A stretch of 64,000 nucleotides of DNA from Sequoia sempervirens (taxonomy: Eukaryota; Streptophyta; Pinopsida; Cupressales; Cupressaceae), in contig VDFB02344161.1 in NCBI GenBank assembly GCA_007258455.2, positions 124,001-188,000 on the forward strand, in the 5' to 3' direction. Under the pieces are notes generated by a model. It had not been told where the DNA came from. It was given only the letters and a program-made list of their open reading frames with translations, and ran no database searches. A program made the translations under genes and the position numbers. Below, piece by piece: positions 45,479-57,241 of this stretch (positions are counted from its first letter, which is position 1; every line of letters starts with the position of its first letter).

Positions 45479-46566
45479 TTAATAATGGCGATTTTAAATG
45501 ATAACCATCAAGAACATTCTCAGGAAGTAATTGACTACCATACAGTAAAAGTATTGGCAACAGAAGAAGAGAATAAGATGCTAAAAGATGCACCATCAAA
45601 GCCAAACAATGAGCTTAAGGCCTCTAGAGTCAGGTGTGCTAGAACAGCTGCCAAATTCTCTATTGTTGAACAACAATTGGACTATTTGAGGCAAAGGCAA
45701 GGGAAACCTGCTCTTGAGTCACAATGGGAAGGATCAAGAAGTTAAAGCATGATCCATCCACTGAGCTTGTCTCCCATTGTTGAAGATGGTAGTGACAATG
45801 ACCCTAGATGCACAGAGTCATGGGCTTTGGCACTTATTGCATAGCAGAATCATATTAAAGCAGAAAAGGTTACTGGCAAAGTTGAAAGGCTCAGCGACAG
45901 GCACAAGGTTGATTTGACGGATGGTTTCTTGGAGATGGAGAGAGTGGTTTCCATGGCTTCAACTGGACTGGAGCAGGCAGGGATACAAAAATTAGATGAA
46001 CTAACTGACAAGAATGTTCTGAGAAGTTTTGGTGTTTTGTCTATTCAAGAAGATAAAGCTGTCTTAGAAGAAGTTCTCGCACAAAAGGAGTTGAAGCTTT
46101 GAGCGGTCAATATGGAATGCTCTAGTTTGTTGAAAAAATTGAAACTTGTCCAAGAAAATCTGACTGTTTTGAAAGCTCGAAACACTTTGAATGAATCTGC
46201 TCTAGTTAGTCTTAAAGAAAAGCTTGATTTGATCCGTGCTGCTGATGCTGAGGGTGCAGACTTGCACAAAATATTGGATGAAGTCAAATTTGCTATGACA
46301 ATAGATGTTGAAAGTGCTCACACTTGTTTTTGGTCTTCTGCATCCATTTCTCTTCCTGATACTGGGAGTAGAATTAGTGCCATTGATGCAGAGTTTGCAA
46401 CTGTTGTTGCCAATGTTGTTAGTTTTTTACCAGCTATAGCACCAGACTGTGAAAAGAATTCAAAGTTTAAAGCATCAGACATTGACAAACTAATTGTCAG
46501 AATTCAGGAGTTTCCTCAGTTAATGAACTATGTTCTACAGTGCAAAGCAAATGTTAGAGTTACAAG
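45479..46566 (+). pseudogene. filament-like plant protein (FPP) pseudogene, main exon
   Basis: A single reading frame with stops at about 45743, 45842 and 46100 but no frameshift. It contains EEENKMLKDAPSKPNNELKA (family: E-x-x-MLKEAL-x-x-RNSELQAS), then RCARTAAKFSIVEQQLDYLR, CTESWALALIA and DLTDGFLEMERVVSMAS, the FPP 'DDFLEMEKLA' block, followed by a coiled coil and DLHKILDEVKFAM. These occur in the family's order. The similarity fades at about 46560. Together with the exon at 38.0 kb it represents a dead FPP gene split by the 6.2 kb unit; the long middle region is missing. Confidence 0.78.
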
Positions 46567-46639
46567 AAAGTGCTCAGGTCCCTTCAAGACATTGCAGAGG
46601 TATCACATTACTGTTTGCTGGGGCTTGTCATAATCACTG

Positions 46640-48267
46640 CTGTTACATCATGTCTATATTGCTGGGATTAATGTTTTCCATCATGGAGAGCTGTACAGTT
46701 GTGCAAATTGCGAGGGTTTCCTTGCAAACTTATGCACAAGCTGAGTTGTGTCATGCTTTGGAGGGACCAACCCTTAGTGACATTATAGAACTCATTGGAG
46801 CCCAGGTTTATAGTCATGGAGCAAGTGTTTTACATGAGATTCCCCCATGGGTACAACAGGAACGAGGTGGTAGGTTCCTAGGGCAGTTCTTGACCTTAAA
46901 GAAGTATATCTGCATGTTTTGGACAGGAGGCTTAATCGAAGGGGAATTTGTAGGGGTGAGAATTGAATGGAGTAGATTTGATGATGATTCTTGGCAAGGT
47001 TTGGATCTGATGCATCTGTGCATGTATGACTTTCCTTGGTGGAAGTTGTCTCAAAATATGAAGTATAATGAAACTAAGGAGACTCAGGATGTGAACATGA
47101 AGCAGATGGAGCTCCTTGGCTTGAATTTGCTTGAGGGCAAGCAAATTGGGGAAGGGAGGACTGTCATGTCCCTATCCTCTTAAGGTCGCCCCCCACAATG
47201 GAATCTTAATTAAGGGTGTTTATTAACACCACCTGAATATATTAATTAATCAAATATTTAATATGAAATATAAATAATAAAAAATAATAAATATTAAAAA
47301 ATAAAGTGAGATAAAGTTGAATTTCAAATTTAAAGTATTGGCGCCCAATTTAAGGCCGACCTAAACATGGAATGAGGTATTTTTACTGCTTGGGTGCCAT
47401 TTGGAAAGGTATCTGAAGAAGTTGATGAGAAATTTCAATTTGGGGGAAATCCTGAGTTTGAGAGCTGGGACAAAAACCTCAGTTACTCAATAAGGTTAGG
47501 ATGCCAAACCCTAACCTTTTTCTTGTCAATTGTCCCATTTTTAGATCTTTATCCTATATTCAATACAGCTCTAAATAACATCCTCCTACAGTTATCCGCC
47601 GGTATGAAGGTTTTGCACTAGGGTTTATTAGGCCGCCAATCACCATTCTGACCATCTGGGCACTTCCACTAGCAGGTGCTAGGAGATTATTGTTTCAAGA
47701 AAGCTAGATGAAGCAATAAAGCTGCTGTATATGTATCATTGAAACCCTAGTGTAGTGGCTGTCAGTAACAGGCCTAACCATCCATCAGCAAGGACTAACA
47801 AGCAACAACCACATGGGAGCCCTATCATTCTAGATTGGATTGCATACTACAACTGTGTGGTGTTAACACATACATATAAGTTCTGATTACCTACAGTAGC
47901 AAATACAAATTTTTGGAAGGAAGATTCCAGCTAGTTGGAAGGAGATACATCAGTTTCCAAGCCTCCATTAACTCGCCCTAGTTATGTGCAAAAGATCCTC
48001 ATTGGGGAGGTAAGCTCGGGATTAAGAGGTTGAAGATAGTCCATTATTGGTTGTCTTGTATCAGACTAGGTTCACTAACAGCCCTTTGATTTTGACTGGC
48101 TGTGCATCTGTTTGTAACTGTATTTCAATTTTGAAATTAAACTCTCTTCGGATTTTGGATAATTAAGCATTACTGTCTTGAGTTATTCCTGTTGTGTTGA
48201 AATTTTGGGTTTGTAGTCTCAGATTTGAAACTGGTTAATTAGTTGACAAAACTGAAGGGTTCTTACA
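46640..48267 (+). mobile_element. Ty3/Gypsy remnant: pol tail plus 3' LTR
   Basis: An open frame to 47183 ends in LLGLNLLEGKQIGEGRTVMS, which matches the C-terminal tail of the chromovirus pol at 54.95 kb (LELLEGKQF). It is followed by a polypurine tract (GGGGAAGGGAGGA, 47148-47160) and an LTR. The rest of the frame upstream is not recognisable and the 5' part of the element is absent. Confidence 0.6.
47162..48267 (+). repeat. Gypsy-type 3' LTR
   Basis: Starts TGTCATGTCCCTATCC directly after the polypurine tract. It probably ends TTCTTACA at 48267, the inverted counterpart of the start. Without a 5' LTR the right end cannot be confirmed. Confidence 0.55.
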
Positions 48268-49501
48268 CGTCTGTCAACCCATCCAATAAAATGCCGCAAT
48301 CCATTTTCTGCAGCTTATCCTACTAGCCTCGTATTTTTGACAACTTCCTCTAACAATGAGACATTAAAGCCATGTGAAATTGGTGTCTTAATTCCTGCAT
48401 TGGCAATGATTAATGCATTTATGATTTACCAACATATCTCAAATTGTGCTGTTTGCCACATTGAATTATATATTATAATTTATTGTAGTATTGAAAATTT
48501 GCAGCTGCTATCCTCCCCTCAGGGGTTTCTCTTGGTCCCAAGCAATACTGTCGAGTGAAGGTTGTGCACCTAGAACGCTGTGAGGAACAAATAAATTATG
48601 TGGGGAATTTAGATGGCAAGGACTCTCCTCAGTGGAGGAGTGTCAAATCTATGGCCAAAGAAGAGAATCTCTAGATGATTTAGGGGTGACCGCGGAGTTC
48701 ATCATTTATGCAACTAATTCCCTTGTGCTCCTCTATTCAATTTTCTTCTCATCATAACTAGAAAGTAGGGCATTCATTTCTCTTCCTCCACTTGGCTATA
48801 CAATTGGACATCCTAGCCAACAATTTGAGCAAGGTGGTATTTTGATTGATTGATACCTCCTTTCTTGTTAAACACACAGTAATTGCAGGTCAATGGGCCC
48901 TTGATTGCAGTTGGTATACCATGCTTCCTTACATGCAGGGTCCTTTCTGCTAGAACATTCATTGCACACTGTAGATTCTGGAGATTGAAAAAGAGGAAAC
49001 TTTTGTGGCATAACATCAGGGTTGGAAAGAACAAAAAAAAACACCAGCATAACAGCAGAGTTTTCATTGTTTTGAATTTGAAATTTTTAAAAAAGAATAG
49101 AAAACAAAAGAAATACTTGTCCAAATGCACTCCAATCATCAATAAATCCTTCCAATCGCACTCCCAGTTAGTCCACAATCAATTTTATCCATTTGATATC
49201 GCAATCATGAAAGATGGAAATAAGAAAAAACCAAAGGTTTTAATATCTTACAGCATGTTTTTACCTGCCAAGTTTTTAGAGATACTTGTTGAGTTGGAGC
49301 AATCTTGCAAGCAAGACTTGCCAAGTAACTTGCAAAATTGTTTGATGACTCGACTTGCAAGTTGCTTGTGTGACTCGATCTGAAGATCTTCTTACAGATT
49401 CTTGTGAGCTAGGTGAGAACTTGCCAAGTTTTCAAACATACCTTGTCTTTTATTCTTTGACCTTGTAGACCTTTGTATATATGTATAACTATTATTACCT
49501 T
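48268..49501. other. no gene recognised
   Basis: Short ORFs only (e.g. 48883-49383, lysine-rich, no domain). Ends with ACCTT, the target site of the following Gypsy element. Confidence 0.4.
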
Positions 49502-50013
49502 TGTAATGTCCTCTTCTTGCTCTTGAGTAGTGGGATTGTCCATTAGCCTATTCCAGAGTTCCCATAGGCTAGTTGGCGTGGATTAGGGATTCGGTGGCCA
49601 GCTTTGGGCTCAGTGTTGGTTTTCAGCAAGACTTTCTATTTATAGCAGTGGCCAGTTTACAGTGCTTACTATTCTTAGTAAGCCACAGGGCATCTCAATA
49701 ATATTTAGTTTTGTGCCAGTTGGTGTTTGGTGAGTACTTACTATTTTTAGCAATTGTTATTTACAGTAAGTCTATTTTGGGAAATTGGTCTCAAGCCCAT
49801 GGTTTTCTTAGAAGTGTTATTTCTATGGTGGCGTTGGAGATCCTAAGGTTGGATTATTTAATATTTGCTTTTCATCAGTCACTTAAGTAATTTTTATAAA
49901 ATAACTTTGTAACTTAAGTGAGGGGGTAGGTGGTCATCAAAAAGTACCTTGGTGCCTAATGTGATAACTTAACGTTGTTTTAGAAGGTTGAATAAAGCAA
50001 AATAGTTTCTTTA

Positions 50014-51916
50014 TGTCATGTCCCTGAAATAGCAACACAAAAAAACCCAAACATTCAAATGCAAATAAGTAAATAAAAATAAATATCAAAATACATGTTA
50101 AAAAAATAGAAAGAAATAGCAACAATAATTATAATTATTATATAACAGTTAATATAATATTATAAATATATATATATAGAAAACTCATAATTTAAAAAAT
50201 AAAAATAAACACTGATATAAATATATAAATAACAGCAATTATATTGAGAGGGCGGGGGGCGAGGGTGGTTGGATAATTACTATGAGCATCAATTAAGCAA
50301 AACAGCAACTAAGAAATTATAATTCCCTTATAGTGCAGTGATCATAGCTATAGCCCATAATGACAGGAAAGGGCAGCAATTTTATCTGTTATTGTAGTGA
50401 ATCATTATGAACGGTTATGACTATATCTCCAAAGACAGCGATTACAAGAAATCATGCCTTTTGATGCAACCTTCCACGTAGACAAAGGGCTATATAAATA
50501 AGAAGGTAGGAGGATTAGATGAATAAGGAGCAACTAATGAGAATATCATCTATGGATGCGATAAGAGAAAATAAATACGATGTAGCATGTACAAGCAAAT
50601 CAATGGAAAAGAGAACATAATATTATAAGCATATCAGGAAGCAAACAACAAAGCTCAGTCGGGAATAATTATCTGAGGACAGCAATTGGAAAAAAGAGAC
50701 AAGGAAGGATCAATATGCAGATAAGAATATATGCCTTTATTATCCTATGTCTACAGATTTGTGAGTAATAAAGTAGAGTATTTATGATGTGAATTGTTTA
50801 GTAAATAGGATCATTAATTCATGTGTGAATAGAATATTTATGGTATGATTTATTTAGTAGATAGGATTGATAACTCGTGTATATTATTGTTTATTAAAAT
50901 AATATATTCTTGATTCTTTTTGTATCTCTGATATGATTATTTGCAAATCTGAGTGTTTGAAATGTTTGAAAACCCGCTCTGGAGGAAGGGCCTGAGAAAG
51001 TGGTGCCTAGAGACCCCACTTAAGATCTGCCTATTCCCAATGCAAGGAGGGGCCACGGATGAGTGGAGAGTCCACTTAAGATCTGCCCTGTCCGAAGGCA
51101 GGAATAGGCCATAGATGGGTGGAGGTCTCACTCAAGTTCACTTGAACCAAAGAAGGGAAGGGCCATGGAGGGGTGGTAGGTCTAGACCACTATAAGCTTT
51201 GTTGGCTTCCTCTAGGCGAAGTGTTTTCTTAGTACATAATAGTTACATTTGTTATGTATAGTTGCTATTACATTTTTATGGCTAAAGATAAATTGTGTTT
51301 GAAAACCTACTTAGGAGGAAGGGTCTGAGAAAGTGGTGCCTAGAGACCCCACTTAAGATCCGCCTATTCCCAATGCAAGGAGGGGCCATGGATGAGTGGA
51401 GAGTCCACTTAAGATCCACCCTGTTCGAAGGTAGGGATAGGCCATGGATGGGTGGAGGTCCCACTCAAGTCCGCTCGGACCAAAGAAGGGAAGGGCCATG
51501 GAGGGGTGGTAGGCCTCGACCACTATAAGCTCCGTTGGCTTCCTCCAATAGGCGAAGTGTCTTCTGGGGTTATGGCATGGCTGGGGAAAGTAGGTACAAG
51601 TCGCCAACAAGGAGGGTTGTGGTATACAACCTCTTAGGTTTGGCAAAAGGCTTTGAGCGGACCCACTATGTTGCTCCTCCTAGTTCATAATAGTTTCATT
51701 TGTGATCAATCTATAAGTGTGATGCCATAAACTAATGCTAACAAATGTATATGTGCATGTGGAAATATTTTTCATGTGGTGAATGCAGGCTTTGCAATTC
51801 CCGATTACATCATCAGGAAGCTTTTTTAGTTGACAAGGTGAAAACCCTAATCCTAGTTTGTGGAAATTGTGACCCGTAGGCAAAATCTAGGGAAAACTAG
51901 GACAAGGGACATTACA
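50014..51916 (+). mobile_element. solo LTR nested in the 5' LTR
   Basis: 1,903 bp starting TGTCATGTCCCTGAAATAGC and ending GGGACATTACA, with a CTTTA target-site duplication (50009-50013 and 51917-51921). It has TG...CA ends, a TATA box (CTATATAAATAAG near 50490) and no coding sequence, so it is best read as a solo LTR left by recombination. Its start resembles the LTR at 47162. It contains a large internal duplication. Confidence 0.85.
50964..51700 (+). repeat. ~335-bp direct duplication inside the solo LTR
   Basis: Copy 1 (50964-51250) and copy 2 (51297-51700) share GTTTGAAAAC, GAGACCCCACTTAAGATC, CCAATGCAAGGAGGGGCCA and CCATGGAGGGGTGGTAGG in the same order, about 90% alike by eye. Copy 2 carries an extra segment at about 51555-51680. 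Confidence 0.85.
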
Positions 51917-52407
51917 CTTTATGAGCATGGATGCCCAAGGAGGGGTAAGATGTTTTAATTTATTAAATTTTATAAGGCTCATAAGGGGGGCGTTGGATTT
52001 TGGGAGGGAAAGAGCATTTCAAAACCTAAAGTTGCCCTAATTCCCTCACTCTGTGTAAAACTTCATTTTGGCTCTCATTTGGTTATCTACTTTTTGGCAA
52101 CTTAACATAATGCTATTGGAATCACTCTAGAGTACTCGGGCTGCGTGTTAAGGACTAAAACCTTCGCTGTATTGAGCTGGTTTCGGTGGTGAGAGATCCA
52201 CTCTAGTCAGTTTTTGAGTGGTTCCATCTAGGGATCACACAGTGCTTCAACAGAGTTCAGATTTTTAGGGTTTTAAGAGGTGAAATATGAAGATTTATAT
52301 GGTTTTTTGATTTGGGTTTGTTGGTGTTAGTGTGTTTTGGAGTTTGCATCTTTTTGGAGGTGTTTAGTAGGCGTTTTAGTGTGTTGTCTGTGGTCTGAAA
52401 TGAAATA

Positions 52408-52653
52408 TCAGAAGTTCTGGTAACTCAGATTTTCTAGTGGCTGAAGGACAAAACCATTTGTAGCTCCAGCAGGGTTTGGCACGTCATTCTGGGTATTGGA
52501 GCTCTGGACTCCTCTTTTCTTAGCGCCACATTCCAAGCTATCATTTAGGGTTTTTGGTGAGGGTTTGATTTTTAGGAGAAAATAGCCCTCAAGAAGGGCT
52601 GTACCATTTGAGGGCATCATTGGGTGAGGTTGCTGATGTATAACCTCTTCCAT
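52408..52653 (-). CDS. 81-codon antisense ORF in the 5' LTR
   Basis: An open frame antisense to the element. An ORF of the same length, start and end exists at the same place in the 3' LTR (56996-57241). It includes QQPHPMMPSNGTALLEG and ATNGFVLQPLENLSYQNF. No domain recognised. The two copies differ at about 11 residues yet neither has a stop. Confidence 0.25.
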   Translation of the reverse strand: MEEVIHQQPHPMMPSNGTALLEGYFLLKIKPSPKTLNDSLECGAKKRGVQSSNTQNDVPNPAGATNGFVLQPLENLSYQNF

Positions 52654-53046
52654 ATCAGTCCAGTTTCAGTGCTTGGCAGCTGTTTGGAAGCGTAGAAACC
52701 TAAGGGATTCTCAGCACGTTTTCATTGAGGAGTTTGGAGGTATTTGAAGCTTATTTGTTGTTGTTGTGAGACCAATCTCAGGTCTGAAACTTCATGTATC
52801 ATGTCTGAATTGCCTTTGTAATAAATCTGATTTATTCTGGAAATCAATAGATTCTATTTGATGATGTAATCTGTTATGAAAGCATAGTTCTATTTCAGTT
52901 TTTTCCTTTCTTGCATATTTCAATTGTTTGGCAATGAAACCATGATCAAAACAATGCACGAAACAATCAAAACCAAAACATAATAGCAAGCATACCAATC
53001 AACATACAAAAGTTTCCAAGAAAAAAAATAGGGGTGTATGTTATAG

Positions 53047-53059
53047 TGGTATCAGAACC
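53047..53059 (+). promoter_or_regulatory. primer-binding site (initiator tRNA-Met)
   Basis: TGGTATCAGAACC one base after the 5' LTR; one change from the usual TGGTATCAGAGCC. Confidence 0.9.
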
Positions 53060-53240
53060 ACTTTTCCCTACCATCCTGTGTAGTCACATGCAATCAACAC
53101 CTTCCATTCTGAGTGAGAGAGCATAGAGGTATTTTCAGAGAGAGTTAAAGAAAGGATGGTGGCAGCCCCCACCCACTCCTGAAGGGCAAACAATCTCAGG
53201 GATTCTTAAGGCTCATTGGGAGTCTTTATAGGGTACAAAA

Positions 53241-54040
53241 ATGCAGCCGGATCCACCAGGTGATGAGGAAAGAACTATAGATAACATGGCTGATAAAGGA
53301 AAAGGGAGACGAAGACCAATGAGTCTAGGAGCTAGGATGGAAAAGAAGTTTGACACAATGATTGATATGATGTCCCAGCTTTTTCGAAGATTGGGCAAAA
53401 CGTTGCGATTCATGCTACTCCTAACAATACACAGGGTAACCAAACACCAAATGGAGATAGTAGTTCCACATATCAGCAGGGGAACAATGGTGGACAACGA
53501 ACTACAATGGGTTCAAACACTTTTTCTAGACCTTTCTAGCCCTCTTTCTTACCTAAGGAGGCACCCCAGCCGGATCTAGATTCTTCCTTTTCTTTTCCAC
53601 ATATCAGTAAGGGAACAATGGTGGACTGCAAATTACAATGGGTTCAAACACTTTTTTCTTTACCTTTCTAACCCTCTTTCTTACCTAAGGAGGCACCCTA
53701 GCCTGATCCAGATTCTTCCTTACCTTTTGTGGATCTTTTAAGGGAGGGTTATGCTGAGTATGACACTCTTCCTAAAGACAGTAAGGCTAACTTATCTTAC
53801 AACGAGTTCTTGGATCAAAAGAGGAAGAGGAATGGTCATAGAGGACTAGAGTTGACCTAGATTCTTCCTATTCTTTTCCACATATCAGTAGGGGAACAAT
53901 GGTGGACCGCAAACTACAATGGGTTCAAACACTTTTTTCTAGACCTTTCTAGCTCTCTTTCTTACCTAAGGAGGCACCCCAACCTGATCTAGATTCTTCC
54001 TTACCTTTTGTAGATAGTTTAAGGGAGGGTTGTGCAGAGT
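53241..54040 (+). pseudogene. chromovirus gag remnant with internal tandem repeats
   Basis: The frame from ATG 53241 (MQPDPPGDEERTIDNMADKG) resembles the N-terminal part of plant Gypsy gag (ARMEKKFDTMIDMMSQ). It then breaks into a low-complexity region holding three copies of a ~122-bp unit. The capsid core and zinc knuckle are missing. Confidence 0.6.
53465..54000 (+). repeat. three copies of a ~122-bp gag unit
   Basis: Copies at 53465-53586, 53597-53719 and 53878-54000. Each starts CCACATATCAG and includes GGAACAATGGTGGAC and CTTACCTAAGGAGGCACCC. A 158-bp non-repeated segment separates copies 2 and 3. Confidence 0.88.
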
Positions 54041-54982
54041 TTACAGAAATACAAGTGGCAGATTTATTTTTCAGGGAGGTGTTTAGGCTTCATTGAACAC
54101 CTAAGACCATCATCAGTGACAGGGACAACAAGTTCATGAGTTTGTTTTGGCAGAAATTATTTAGATTATGTGGTACAGAGTTGACCCCTAGTACTAGTTA
54201 CCACCCTCAGTCAGATGGGAAAATTGAGGTGGTGAACAAATGGGTGGAGGGTTACCTGTGCAACTATGTTTCAGGTCAGCATGAGGCATGGGTTAAGTGG
54301 TTACACTTAGGGGAGTATTGCTACAACTCTACCTTCCATATGTCTATTTGGATGTCTCCATTCATGGCATTGTATGGTTACGAAGCTCCTAGCTTCGTTG
54401 ATTTGCTTTTTGGGGATTGTAGGGTGCCTAGTGCCGGAGATCTTCTTCAAGAGAGTCAGGACATCACGAGGTCTCTAAGAGAGAACATACAACACGCTTA
54501 GAATCAACAAAAGTTGTATGCTGATCAACATCGCATTAAGCGAGTTTTTGAGGTTGGGGACATGGTGTATTTGAGGTTGCAGCCCTACAGGCAGTCCATT
54601 CTCAAGAAGAGTGGTTCAATAAGCCTCTTTTTTATGGTCCCTTTAGAGTCACTAGGAGGATTGGAGAGGTGGCCTATGAGTTGGAGCTACCCAAGAGTAG
54701 CAAGGTGCATAATGTCTTCCATGTTTCACGCTTTAAGAAGACACTTGGTTAGAATGTGGTCCCTTCTATAGAGTTGCCTCTTTTGGATGAGGAAGGCAAG
54801 TTGATTTTGGTTTCAGAGGCTATTTTGGAGGTCATGGAGCACACAGTGCAGAGGAGGGTGATTAAGGAGTATTTGATTAAGTGGAAGAATTTGCCAGTGG
54901 AGGATGCTACTTGGGAAAATGAGCAGATATTACAGCATCATGAGTTGGAATTGCTTGAGGGCAAACAATTTTGAGAAGGGAG
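54040..54982 (+). pseudogene. chromovirus integrase and chromodomain
   Basis: The integrase core is entered at PKTIISDRDNKFMS (second catalytic Asp), followed by YHPQSDGKIEVVNKWVEGYL (third catalytic Glu), the GPY-type region (KLYADQHRIKRVFEVGDMVY), and a frameshift near 54620. The chromodomain follows in another frame: VIKEYLIKWKNLPVEDATWE, with the conserved YLIKWK and ATWE. It ends LELLEGKQF-stop, then a polypurine tract (GAGAAGGGAGGA). Stops at about 54094, 54499 and 54751. The first catalytic Asp and the zinc-binding N-terminus are lost in the internal deletion. A chromodomain directs integration to heterochromatin. Confidence 0.88.
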
Positions 54983-55936
54983 GATTGTAATGTCCCCTTC
55001 TCGCTCTTGAGTAGTGGGATTGTCCATTAGCCTATTCTAGAATTCCTGTAGGCTAGTTGGAGTGGATTAGGGGACTTAGTGGCCAGCTTTGGGCTTAGTG
55101 TTGGTTTTTGACATTTCTATTTATCGCAATGGCTAGTTTACAGTGCTTACTATTCTTAGTAAGCCACAGGGCATCTCAGTAATCTTTAGTTTTATGCCAG
55201 TTGGTGTTTGGTGAGTACTTACTATTTTTAACAGTTGCTATTTATAGTAAGTCTATTTCGGGAAACTGGTATTAGGCCCATAGTTTTCTCAGCAATGTTA
55301 TTTCTATGGTGGCGTTGGAGAGCCTAAGGTTGGATTATTTAATATTTGCTTTTTATCAGTAACTTAAGTTATTTTTATAAAATAACTTTATAACTTAAGT
55401 GAAGGGGTAGGTGTTCATCAAAACATACCTTGGTTCTTAATGTGATAACATTGTTTTAAAAGGCTAAACAAAGCAAAATAGTTTCCTTATGAGCATGGAT
55501 GCCCAAGGAGGGATAAGATGTTTTAATTTATTAAATTTTTTAAGGCTCATAAGGGGGGCGTTGGATTTTCAGAGGGAAAAAGCATTTCAAAACCTAAAGT
55601 TGCCCTAATTTCCTCTTACTCTATAAAACTTCATTTTGGCTCGTTTGGTTATCATCTTTTTGGCAACTTAACAAAATGTTGTTGGAATGATTCTAGAGTA
55701 CTCGGGCTGCATGTTGAGGATGAAAGCCCTCGCTGTATTGAGTTGGTTTTAGTGGTGAGAGATCCATCCTAGTTAGTTTTTCAGTGGTTCCATCTAGGGA
55801 TTATATAGTGCTTCAACAAAGTTCAGATTATCAGGGTTTTGGGAGGTGAAAGATGAAGATTTATATGGTTTTTTGATTTGGGTTTGTTGGTGTTAGTGTG
55901 TTTTGGAGTTTGCATCTTTTTGGAGGTGTTTAGTAG

Positions 55937-56950
55937 CAGTGATAATTTTAATAGACCCCCCTCAAAAAAATATATAAAATCTTAGTGAATCTTTCATTTT
56001 TGAGGGAAAAAATATTAATTTCTATTGGCGAATCTTTCCTTTTTTTCAGAAAAATAAATAAATTTATTAGTGTTTTTTTTTTACATCACTAAAATTTTGT
56101 AGAAATTTTTGGCGAATATTGAAAAAAATAGGAAACTGCATTAATTATGATGGCGAATCCATCCAATCTAAAAATAATTCTCATGGAAAAATAGGGGCCT
56201 GAGAGTGGAAATTATTGATGGTATCAAATTTTCACAATCCATATTGTTGTTCAAATATTGCTTCTGGATTAGATTGCGTTAGAATTTTTGCATTTGGATT
56301 AGATGCAAAAACTCTAACGCAATCTAAACCAAAACAATATTTGAACAATTATTGATGGGTTTAAGGGGTAGACTATAATATTTACTTGCCACCATTGTTT
56401 TAAAATATAATATAATGGCCCTCATTATATTTTGCAAGGTAAAATGTACCTCGTTCTATAATTCTTATGGGGCTCAAAATTGCTTTTAGATCATTGATCT
56501 AATGACCCTCCTTACCCACAATCTATAATGCTCATGAGACCTAAAATTGTGGGCCTCATGAGCATTATCGTGGGTACATTTTACCTCGTGGAATACAATA
56601 AGGGCCATTAGATTATATTATAAATCAATGGTGGAAACTAAAGATTAGAAATATGGTCCTAAAGCACTTAATAATTATGATATATTGTTGATGAATTAAT
56701 ATAGATTTCTACTATAATTTATAAAATTTAGGTGAATCTAATCTAATCATGTATCAAATATTGTGGTGAATTTTTGAGTTAAATTTTTTAATAAAATAAA
56801 TTCTGTAGCGATTTAAATAAGACTATAATAAAATTTTGTAAAAATGTTTCGATTCAAGTCATGTTATAGTTTGAATTATTAGCCAATTTTGGATTCCCAA
56901 ATTTCAACTATTAGCCAATTGGCGAATATTAGCCACTATAAAAATCACTG
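55937..56950. mobile_element. non-autonomous hAT-type DNA transposon
   Basis: 1,014 bp with CAGTGAT...ATCACTG terminal inverted repeats (imperfect over about 18 bp) and a perfect 8-bp target-site duplication TTTAGTAG (55929-55936 and 56951-56958). The 8-bp duplication and CAGTG end fit the hAT superfamily. There is no ORF of note. TGGCGAATxTTxxC-type words recur near both ends as subterminal repeats, and two internal inverted repeats occur (near 56270-56335 and 56420-56620). The uninterrupted state is visible in the 5' LTR at about 52365. Confidence 0.9.
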
Positions 56951-56995
56951 TTTAGTAGGCTTTTTAGTGTGTTTTATGTGGTCTGAAATGAAATA

Positions 56996-57241
56996 TCAGA
57001 AGTTCTTGTAACTCAGATTTTCCAGTGGCTGAAGGACAAAACCATTCGTAGCTCCAGCAGGGTTTGGCATGTCATTTTGGGTATTGTAGCATTGGACTCC
57101 TCTTTTCTTGGTGCCACATTCCAAGCTATCATTCAGGGTTTTTGTTGATGGTTCGATTTTGAGGACAAAATCACCCTCAAGAAGGGCCGTACCATTTGAG
57201 GGCATCATTGGGTAAGGTTGCTGATGTATGATCTCTTCCAT
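56996..57241 (-). CDS. 81-codon antisense ORF in the 3' LTR
   Basis: Counterpart of the ORF at 52408-52653, same length and ends, no stop. See that entry; function unknown. Confidence 0.25.
   Translation of the reverse strand: MEEIIHQQPYPMMPSNGTALLEGDFVLKIEPSTKTLNDSLECGTKKRGVQCYNTQNDMPNPAGATNGFVLQPLENLSYKNF

Larger units (their letters stand above)
49502..53045 (+). repeat. 5' LTR of the chromovirus (with solo-LTR insertion)
   Basis: Starts TGTAATGTCCTCTTC and ends GTGTATGTTATA. Interrupted from 50014 to 51916 by another LTR. The 3' copy is continuous at that point. Confidence 0.93.
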
